From contig JANTHH010000034.1 of assembly GCA_024762485.1 (NCBI GenBank), positions 1 to 15,973 of the forward strand: a DNA stretch of 15,973 nucleotides. The letters run 5' to 3'. This DNA is from Chromatiales bacterium (GTDB taxonomy: Bacteria > Pseudomonadota > Gammaproteobacteria > Chromatiales > Chromatiaceae). Positions 6,736 to 11,938 of this stretch are shown piece by piece (position 1 is the first letter of the stretch; each line of letters begins with the position of its first letter). Below the pieces are notes generated by a model. That model did no database searches and was not told where the DNA came from. It saw only the letters and a list, made by a program, of their open reading frames with translations. Both the position numbers and the translations under genes were made by a program.

Positions 6736-7206
6736 ATGGACAACAACCGACGCATCTTCCTGCGCGCCGGCATGGCCTCGGCGGCAGCCGGCATGGCCGT
6801 CGCCGCCGGCCTGCTGACACCCCGTATGGTGCTCGCCGCTTGGCCGAAGCAGGCCTTCGAGGCGACCAAGGTCGACGACGCCATCAAGGCGGTCTACGGC
6901 AGTACCGCACTTGAACCCAGCGACAAGGTCACCGTGAAGACCCCGGACATCGCCGAGAACGGCGCCGTGGTCTCGATCACCGTCAGGCAGAAACTTCCCG
7001 GCGCACAGAGCATCTCCATCCTGGTGCCGGAAAACGGCAGCAAGCTGGCCGCCAGCTACGAGCTGTCGAAGCAGTGCTCCAGTTTCATCACCTGCCGCAT
7101 CAAGATGCGCAAGACCTCTGACGTCATCGCCGTGGTCAAGGCGGGAGACAAACTCTACAGCGCCAAAGGCCGCGTCAAGGTCACCCTTGGCGGCTGCGGC
7201 GGCTGA
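6736..7206 (+). CDS. soxY: Sulfur-carrier protein SoxY
   Basis: SoxY is the periplasmic carrier on which thiosulfate-derived sulfur is covalently bound and processed by other Sox enzymes. It works as a heterodimer with SoxZ. The 156-residue product has a Tat signal (NNRRIFLRAG, then a hydrophobic run to VLAA, residues 1-35), consistent with export in folded form. The C-terminal swinging arm GGCGG carries Cys154, the family's sulfur attachment site. RIKMRKTSDVIAVVKAGDKLY is conserved SoxY sequence. Cys114 and Cys120 are additional cysteines in the mature part. A strong GGAGGA at 6725-6730 sits 5 nt before the ATG. soxZ follows after 27 nt, so the two form an operon. No soxAX, soxB or soxCD is present in the window. 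Confidence 0.95.
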   Translation: MDNNRRIFLRAGMASAAAGMAVAAGLLTPRMVLAAWPKQAFEATKVDDAIKAVYGSTALEPSDKVTVKTPDIAENGAVVSITVRQKLPGAQSISILVPENGSKLAASYELSKQCSSFITCRIKMRKTSDVIAVVKAGDKLYSAKGRVKVTLGGCGG

Positions 7207-7233
7207 TCGGTCGAGCGACGGAGGAAACAGACA

Positions 7234-7551
7234 ATGGCTAGAAAAATGAAAGTTCGCGCCTTCATCAAGGACGGTGGCATCACCGTGGTAAAGGCACTGA
7301 TGTTCCATCCCATGGAGACCGGCCTGCGCAAGGACAAGAAGACCGGCAAGACCATCCCCGCACACTTTATCCAGGAGGTCGATGTGCAGCTCAACGGCAA
7401 CAAGGTACTGACCTGCCTGTGGGGCCCGGTGGTCTCGAAAAACCCTTTCCTGTCCTTCGATATCAGCGATACCAAGGCTGGCGATACCGTGCAGCTGACC
7501 TGGACGGACAATACAGGCGCATCCGAGTCTGCGACGGCGACCATCGCCTGA
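7234..7551 (+). CDS. soxZ: Sulfur-carrier partner protein SoxZ
   Basis: SoxZ is the immunoglobulin-like partner that holds SoxY. At 105 residues it has the expected length. The family core reads VKALMFHPMETGLRKDKKTG, then IPAHFIQEV and WGPVVSKNPFLSF. It has no signal peptide, as usual, because it is exported bound to the Tat-signal-bearing SoxY. GGAGGA at 7220-7225 lies 8 nt before the ATG. It is the second gene of the soxYZ operon, and a hairpin and a strong terminator follow the stop. Confidence 0.96.
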   Translation: MARKMKVRAFIKDGGITVVKALMFHPMETGLRKDKKTGKTIPAHFIQEVDVQLNGNKVLTCLWGPVVSKNPFLSFDISDTKAGDTVQLTWTDNTGASESATATIA

Positions 7552-7566
7552 GTGACCGGCTGAGCA

Positions 7567-7586
7567 GCCTGCCCGAAAGGGCAGGC
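7567..7586 (+). other. GNRA-loop hairpin after soxZ
   Basis: GCCTGCCC-GAAA-GGGCAGGC forms an 8-bp perfect stem with a GAAA tetraloop, 15 nt past the soxZ stop. No T-run follows, so it probably acts as an RNA 3'-end stabiliser or pause site together with the terminator at 7593-7621. Confidence 0.6.
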
Positions 7587-7592
7587 ACAAAA

Positions 7593-7621
7593 AAAGCGGG
7601 CATTACGCCCGCTTTCTTTTT
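7593..7621. terminator. Bidirectional intrinsic terminator between soxZ and the DsrE-like gene
   Basis: AAAGCGGGC (7593-7601) pairs with GCCCGCTTT (7607-7615) around an ATTAC loop. T-rich TTTCTTTTT follows on the plus strand, and a run of As on the other side gives a T-run for the minus strand. It can therefore stop both converging transcripts. The minus-strand gene ends at 7637, only 16 nt away. Confidence 0.88.
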
Positions 7622-7636
7622 GCCTTGCGCCTGATA

Positions 7637-8107
7637 TCAGGGCTTCACGTAGTAATAACCCTTCTGCTGCAGGGCCACCACTTCGGCCACACCGGAGGGC
7701 ACGACCTCGGCATTCTCGTTGATCTTGCTCTTGTCGATCTTCTTGCCGCGGATGGTATTGGCGCAGATATCGAACTTCACACCGCGGTTGGCCAGGCTGG
7801 CAATCTGGTCACGGAAATCATAGACCTTGCCGGTCTTGGGGTTCTTCTTGCCCATGGCGCCGTCGACCATGGCGAAGGCACCCGAGCTGTGGGTGACCAC
7901 GATGATCTCGATGTTCTCGTCGCCCACCGCATTGAGGTGGTTCTTGATATTGCGCAGCGCACCGGTGGCACTGTGGACGTTATTGACGTGATAGACCGCC
8001 TTCTGCTTGTCATAGCCGTTCTTCGCGGTACCTGCCTGTGCTGCAGTGACGCCCAAGCCCAGCATGGCAATAAGGGCAAAGGCCACTGCCTTGGTAAATT
8101 TCATCAT
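7637..8107 (-). CDS. Periplasmic DsrE-family protein
   Basis: This is a 156-residue exported protein of the DsrE/DsrF/TusD fold. A signal peptide (MMKFTKAVAFALIAMLGLGV, then TAAQA) is cleaved near residue 25. The body carries KAVYHVNN, a helix ALRNIKNHLNAVG, the strand IEIIVVTHSSGA, and FDICANTIRG with the only mature cysteine, Cys115. Cysteines at this place carry persulfide in relatives, which suggests periplasmic sulfur handling. This is inference, and many secreted DsrE-like proteins are uncharacterised. The start is set by GGAGGA at 8114-8119, 6 nt before the first of two tandem ATGs. The frame extends further upstream without a ribosome site. It converges on soxZ across a shared terminator and carries the shared GGAATA motif upstream. 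Confidence 0.88.
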   Translation of the reverse strand: MMKFTKAVAFALIAMLGLGVTAAQAGTAKNGYDKQKAVYHVNNVHSATGALRNIKNHLNAVGDENIEIIVVTHSSGAFAMVDGAMGKKNPKTGKVYDFRDQIASLANRGVKFDICANTIRGKKIDKSKINENAEVVPSGVAEVVALQQKGYYYVKP

Positions 8108-8208
8108 GAGTTTTCCTCCAGTTCGGTAGTTTTTTATCCCACGGGTATGCAACCGTCCGAACCCGGCCCGGTGCAGCCCCGACACAGAGTAGATGCGGGG
8201 TGGCGGGA

Positions 8209-8217
8209 TTTTATTCC
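8209..8217 (-). promoter_or_regulatory. GGAATA-type shared motif upstream of the DsrE-like gene
   Basis: On the minus strand this reads CGACGGAATAAAATCCC around the core GGAATAAAA, ending 101 nt before the start codon. It is the closest match to the soxY copy (both GGAATAAAA). A sigma-70-like alternative nearer the gene (TTCGGA, 17 nt, GATAAA) is weaker. Confidence 0.4.
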
Positions 8218-8269
8218 GTCGCCGGAAAACGTTTGCAGGCCGAGGAAGCTGGCGCCGGGAGCACAGCCG

Positions 8270-8806
8270 TCAGGATGCCGGATCGAGCTGCTGCAGCAGT
8301 CGCTGCGCCAGCAGGCGGATCTGCGGGTCCGTATCGCGCGCCAGTACACGGAGTACCGAGACATGGCGATTCGGGGTGCGGGCCAATTCCAGCCGGATCT
8401 CGGCTGATGGGTCCCCGGTCATCAGCAACATCACCTGCTCGGGTGTGTATTCGTAGCGGGCGACGACGCTGCGCACCGATTCATCCGGGTCCCGGGCGAG
8501 GCGGAAATAGGTCTGTTCCGGGGTGCTGAGGTTGGTGGTCACGGCGATGCGCACCGCGGCCACCGGATCGGACGCGAGCCGGTCCAGCAACTCGGCCGGC
8601 GCCCGGCGGTTGCGCGCCAGTGCCTCGCGGACCTGCCACGCCGGATCGCCGGCCAGCTGCCAGAGACGCTCGACCCCGGTCTGCCGATGCCCGGCCTCGC
8701 GTTGCCGGGCATCGAGCCCCGGCTCTGTCGCCCCCAGCGATTGGAAGCAGAGCAGGCCGAGCAGCAGAACGAACAGCCGCTGGCGGACGTCAGAAAAGGC
8801 TTTCAT
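8270..8806 (-). CDS. Secreted 26-residue-repeat (LRV/HEAT-like) protein
   Basis: This 178-residue protein has a signal peptide (residues 1-~26, RLFVLLLGLLCFQSLGA). It then has five units spaced exactly 26 residues apart, starting at 51, 77, 103, 129 and 155. The pattern is LAxDPxxxVRxxVAxNxxTPxxxLxxL; examples are LARDPDESVRSVVARYEYTP and LASDPVAAVRIAVTTNLSTP. Such leucine-rich-variant or HEAT-like helical solenoids usually act as binding scaffolds. No enzymatic motif is seen. The ATG lies 17 nt inside the 3' end of the DUF302 gene and has no good ribosome site of its own, which suggests translational coupling. It is the last gene of the TlpA-DUF302-repeat trio. Its function is unknown. Confidence 0.82.
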   Translation of the reverse strand: MKAFSDVRQRLFVLLLGLLCFQSLGATEPGLDARQREAGHRQTGVERLWQLAGDPAWQVREALARNRRAPAELLDRLASDPVAAVRIAVTTNLSTPEQTYFRLARDPDESVRSVVARYEYTPEQVMLLMTGDPSAEIRLELARTPNRHVSVLRVLARDTDPQIRLLAQRLLQQLDPAS

Positions 8807-9305
8807 CGATAATGCTGTCGAGCAGGTCCTCGACCTCGCGCAGTGCCGCCTGCGAAGCCGCACTGCCGATGATCGGCGGACGCCGGTAGGAGATGTAGAC
8901 CTGCTGCGGGTCGTCCGGCAGGGTGTAAACGGCAATGATGTAGGGGCAGAAGACGATGTTGTGCCGATCGGCCTCCATCATCTTGCGTGACAACGTGGCG
9001 CTGCAGAACTCCAGGGCCTCCGCGTCCTGGTAAACGGTAATGTCGGCACCCACATCCGCCGCCGTCCGCGCGAGCATGTTGCCAATGTGCGCCACGTTGT
9101 TGATGACAATGCCGCGACCCGTGATCGCAAGCTCCACGTTGTCGCGCACGTCCTGGAAACTGCCCTGGGTGAGATAGGTCTTGCGGTCGACGGTCACCTC
9201 GACAGGGTCGGCCGCAGCAGCAACTCCGCAGGCGCTCAGGCCCAATGCCAGCAACAACCAGCCACTGCCCTTCCAGGCTGGCAGACGCCATTCCCTTGTC
9301 ATCAT
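8790..9305 (-). CDS. DUF302-domain exported protein, possible lipoprotein
   Basis: This is a 171-residue exported protein. Its hydrophobic N-terminus ends in LSAC (Cys26), a lipobox-like sequence. Signal peptidase I cleavage after AAA (near residue 32) is the alternative. The mature part matches DUF302 (residues ~60-145): AHIGNMLARTAADVG, EFCSATLSRKMMEADRHNIV and FCPYIIAVYTLP, then VYISYRRP. Cys101 and Cys120 are conserved-looking and could form a disulfide. No biochemical role is established for the family that I can state. The first ATG overlaps the TlpA-like stop (ATGA, 4 nt); a second ATG lies at 9302. The overlaps on both sides mark a tight operon in which the TlpA-like enzyme might act on its cysteines. 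That link is inference. Confidence 0.85.
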   Translation of the reverse strand: MMTREWRLPAWKGSGWLLLALGLSACGVAAAADPVEVTVDRKTYLTQGSFQDVRDNVELAITGRGIVINNVAHIGNMLARTAADVGADITVYQDAEALEFCSATLSRKMMEADRHNIVFCPYIIAVYTLPDDPQQVYISYRRPPIIGSAASQAALREVEDLLDSIIDESLF

Positions 9306-9826
9306 CGGCCGTTCTCCTCTGCAATGCGGACCGGGGTATCAACCAGTCGCTGCAGGGCTAAAAAGTTCATCGTTCCCTGGCGATAGGCACGCAGCGTACC
9401 CGCGGGGTCGTAGACGACGAATGCCGGCGTCCCGATCAGGTAATCGCCCGTGGCATCATGGAACAGCAGCGCGGCCTCCTCGCCCTCGGCCAGCAGGTTG
9501 GTGAAACTCAATCCATGCTCGCGCACGAAACCATCGGCCACGTCGCCCCCCTCCCGGCCATCGACCGAGATCCCCACCACGCGCACTTGTCCGGCACGGT
9601 TCACCTGCTGAAAATCCTCCAGGGAGGGGGCCTCCTGCTGACATACCCCGCAGGAGGCGGACCAGAACATCATCACCAGCCATTCCCCCTGTCCCGGCAG
9701 GGTGGCCGGATCGAGCCGGCCGCCGGCGAGGTCGCGCAGCCCGGTACTGTCCGCATGGAGGGCAGGCGACAGCGCAATGGACAGGGCCAGCAGCCAAAGG
9801 TGAAGACGTTTGCAACTTGGCTTCAT
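9302..9826 (-). CDS. Periplasmic TlpA/ResA-like thioredoxin-fold thiol-disulfide oxidoreductase
   Basis: This 174-residue exported protein has a signal peptide cleaved near LHA (residue 25). The thioredoxin fold shows WLVMMFWSASCGVC with the redox pair Cys59/Cys62, VVGISVDGREGG, and the cis-proline loop IGTPAFVVYD (Pro134). The CGVC motif lacks the tryptophan usually found just before the first cysteine in thioredoxins. That would tune the redox potential. The frame continues upstream to a TTG at 9841, but ATG 9826 starts directly with the signal peptide and is preferred; the ribosome site is weak. It is the first gene of a three-gene overlapping operon and carries a GGAATA-type motif upstream. 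A role in keeping periplasmic sulfur proteins reduced or oxidised is plausible but unproven. Confidence 0.88.
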   Translation of the reverse strand: MKPSCKRLHLWLLALSIALSPALHADSTGLRDLAGGRLDPATLPGQGEWLVMMFWSASCGVCQQEAPSLEDFQQVNRAGQVRVVGISVDGREGGDVADGFVREHGLSFTNLLAEGEEAALLFHDATGDYLIGTPAFVVYDPAGTLRAYRQGTMNFLALQRLVDTPVRIAEENGR

Positions 9827-9880
9827 GAGGGGTTGTCCCAAGTGACCGGTGATGATGTGTTGATGCCGGGTGGTGCCGAT

Positions 9881-9892
9881 CTATTCCATCCC
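9881..9892 (-). promoter_or_regulatory. GGAATA-type shared motif upstream of the TlpA-DUF302-repeat operon
   Basis: On the minus strand this reads GGGATGGAATAG, ending 54 nt before the preferred start codon. It shares GGGATGGAATA exactly with the copy at 10665-10676. Confidence 0.4.
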
Positions 9893-9918
9893 AAACGGCC
9901 CGGGCGTGATATGGCGGC

Positions 9919-10581
9919 TCAGTTCGGTGGCAGGAAGGCCTCGGCGGTCTCCGGCATATCCTGGAAGCAGCGCAGATACACCGGCTCGGTGAGCGGGCCG
10001 GATTGGCGTTGGAAACGTTCGATCATGGCTGCATCCAGCTCGTCGATATCGAGGTTGATGAACACCGGTTCGTCGCCGTACTCGCCCTCGCAACGCTCCG
10101 ACAGCAACTCACCGGAGGCATCGAACGAGCGATAGGCATGCAGATCGTCATTGTAACGGTGAACGAAGATGAGCGTCTGCGTCGGTGCGTTGCGATAATC
10201 CGGCAGGTAGGTCGACGAGTAGTCGCGACTGAGCCGCCCCTGGTCATCGTAGCGGTAGACCTCGATACTGTGGATCTTCTCCGGCTGCGTCAGTTCCCAC
10301 TGGATCATGCTCAGCAAGCGGCCGTTGTCGAGATCGTAGAACCGCTCCTCTTTGTAGAAATCGCCGCGCCCGGCATAACCGCCGACCTCCGCCTCGGTGC
10401 GGACATTGTGCTCGGCCAACTGCGCCTTGTGCAGTTCATACAGGTCGTCGGTGAAATGGTTCCAGCGATAGACATGCCCCCGGTCTTCGATGATGGGTTC
10501 CGCGGCGAGCCCGATCATCGGCGCGCCTAGTGCGAGGCCAGCCAATACGAGGCGGCTAAGTATGAAAATAGATTGTCGCAA
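9919..10581 (-). CDS. Secreted protein of unknown function (TTG start)
   Basis: This is a 220-residue exported protein. The signal peptide (RQSIFILSRLVLAGLALGAP, then MIGLAA) is cleaved near residue 27. The body is rich in aromatic and acidic residues: RGHVYRWNHFTDDLYELHKA, KEERFYDLDNGRLLSMIQWE, RYDDQGRLSRDYSSTYLPDY and FVHRYNDDLHAYRSFDASGE. Repeated strand-turn pieces of the form YDxxGRL / FDASGEL resemble beta-hairpin repeats of wrap-type surface proteins. It has two cysteines, Cys164 and Cys205, possibly a disulfide. I do not recognise the family. The start is chosen as TTG 10581 because AGGAG (10588-10592) sits 6 nt upstream and the signal peptide begins there. The upstream ATG-containing extension has no ribosome site and would bury the signal. 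The next gene downstream is the TlpA-like operon. Confidence 0.75.
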   Translation of the reverse strand: MRQSIFILSRLVLAGLALGAPMIGLAAEPIIEDRGHVYRWNHFTDDLYELHKAQLAEHNVRTEAEVGGYAGRGDFYKEERFYDLDNGRLLSMIQWELTQPEKIHSIEVYRYDDQGRLSRDYSSTYLPDYRNAPTQTLIFVHRYNDDLHAYRSFDASGELLSERCEGEYGDEPVFINLDIDELDAAMIERFQRQSGPLTEPVYLRCFQDMPETAEAFLPPN

Positions 10582-10587
10582 GCCTGT

Positions 10588-10592
10588 CTCCT
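10588..10592 (-). promoter_or_regulatory. Ribosome binding site fixing a TTG start
   Basis: AGGAG on the minus strand lies 6 nt before TTG 10581. It is the only good Shine-Dalgarno in this stretch that places a signal peptide at the N-terminus. Confidence 0.65.
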
Positions 10593-10664
10593 GGTTTCGG
10601 ATGTCCGCTCTGCTGCGGCGGGCATGGTCGGATCTGCCTGGATATGACATGGAAAGGAGGGGGA

Positions 10665-10676
10665 TTATTCCATCCC
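10665..10676 (-). promoter_or_regulatory. GGAATA-type shared motif upstream of the TTG-start secreted protein
   Basis: On the minus strand this reads GGGATGGAATAA, ending 83 nt before the TTG start. The wider string GGGATGGAATAATCCC is also a short inverted repeat (GGGAT/ATCCC). Confidence 0.4.
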
Positions 10677-10704
10677 GCTGCATGGCGGGGTCATGGCAGG
10701 CGCC

Positions 10705-11877
10705 TCAGTCTGCCGATCTGGCCGCCATGCGCATGGCGGCGGCCAGCCCCTGACGCTCATCCTCCTCGACATCCGTGTGGGCCTGGTCGAAGGGCAGGAT
10801 CAGGCCCTGCCCGATGCCACCGAGATTGACCGCCACCACCTCGCCGGTGGTCCCCGACCAGTGGGTGAGTATCTCCTGCAGAAAGGCCTCGGCCTGCTCT
10901 CGATCCATTTGTGCCAGATGACCATCGAGCTGCTGCAGAATCTCCGAGCGGGTGCAATGCAACTCGCCGGCGTCCTCGTTCAGCTTCAATGCATCGAAGA
11001 AGTCGCTGATACCGCCCTGCGACGAGCGGGCGCCCTCGGTGAGCCGGCGCAGGCGCTGGGCGATCACGTCGATACAGCGGCTGGCCAGTGATGTCGGCTT
11101 GTAGAGCACGTAAGGCATCTGGTGCCGCACGGAATCGGCAACGGCGCGATCCCTGACCACATAACCGAGGTAATGCACTGTCAGCTTCATGTAGAGGAAG
11201 GCGGCGTCCTTGAAACGACGAAAGGTCGCCTGCGCGGTCCCCGAGTTGGTGGCCATGTTCACCACCACCAGCACCGGCCGCGCAAGGCCCCGGCGCTTGA
11301 GGATCTTCAGCAGCGAAAAGGCGTCGGTGAGCGAGGTCGGCTCCTCGGTGACAGTGACCACCACGAAGGGCGCGGCCTGGATCAGCTGCAACTGGCTGTC
11401 AGAGACGCCTGCAGCGGTATCCACCACCAGGTAGTCGAAGGCGGACTCGAGCCGTCGCAGGCCTGCCAGCAGTCGCTGTTGCTGCGGTTCATCGAGATGG
11501 ACGAACTCCTCCACCCGCCCGCCACCGGGAATGATCTTCACGCCTTCCGGCGCGTCGAGCAGCACCTCGTCGATATCGCTGTCGCCGCCGACATAGTCCA
11601 CCAGTGTGCGCCGCGGCGTCAGGCCGAGCAGGATGTTGACGTTCGCCAGGCTGACGTCCGCATCGAAGATGCACACCCGCCTGTCGTTGCGGGCCAGGGC
11701 AAAGCTGAGATTGGTGGCGAGGGTGGTCTTGCCCACGCCGCCCTTGCCGCTGCATACCGCCACCACGTGCGCCCGCCTGCCTCCCTTCGGGGTTACCTCC
11801 GGGTGCTCTGATGCCGCCTGGACATCAGCCGATGATGCTTGCGGTGTATTCACGGCCTGGGAAGTAACCTCGCACAT
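10705..11877 (-). CDS. MinD/FlhG-like ParA-superfamily ATPase with C-terminal extension
   Basis: This is a 390-residue deviant-Walker ATPase. A disordered N-terminus (1-~35) precedes VCSGKGGVGKTTLATNLSFA, with the signature lysine Lys45 and P-loop Lys50. FDADVSLANVNILLGL (switch I region) and YLVVDTAAGVSD (Walker B) follow, then VTEEPTSLTDAFSLLK and VVVNMATNSG. YLGYVVRDRAVADSVRHQMP resembles FlhG/MinD-like proteins that set the position or number of flagella or other polar machines. The classical MinD lipid-binding C-terminal helix is not evident. Instead residues ~285-390 form an extra helical region. No flagellar, minC or parB gene is nearby, so the cargo is unknown. It is divergent from the HDOD-kinase gene, with only 61 bp between. 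The ATG has a poor ribosome site. The stop is 123 nt before the TTG of the next gene on the same strand. Confidence 0.88.
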   Translation of the reverse strand: MCEVTSQAVNTPQASSADVQAASEHPEVTPKGGRRAHVVAVCSGKGGVGKTTLATNLSFALARNDRRVCIFDADVSLANVNILLGLTPRRTLVDYVGGDSDIDEVLLDAPEGVKIIPGGGRVEEFVHLDEPQQQRLLAGLRRLESAFDYLVVDTAAGVSDSQLQLIQAAPFVVVTVTEEPTSLTDAFSLLKILKRRGLARPVLVVVNMATNSGTAQATFRRFKDAAFLYMKLTVHYLGYVVRDRAVADSVRHQMPYVLYKPTSLASRCIDVIAQRLRRLTEGARSSQGGISDFFDALKLNEDAGELHCTRSEILQQLDGHLAQMDREQAEAFLQEILTHWSGTTGEVVAVNLGGIGQGLILPFDQAHTDVEEDERQGLAAAMRMAARSAD

Positions 11878-11938
11878 TCTTGGGATAAACCCTCATTCGC
11901 CTTGAGCATACCCCTAATTCCGCTACCATGGCCAAACC

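Noticed and set aside
5584..7590. 668-residue open frame antisense to glgC, soxY and soxZ
   Set aside because: It spans three well-supported genes and their intergenic regions and has no recognisable domain.
7625..8407. Plus-strand 260-residue open frame opposite the DsrE-like gene
   Set aside because: The minus strand has a signal peptide, the DsrE-fold motifs and a strong ribosome site. The plus-strand product has none of these and starts within the terminator region.
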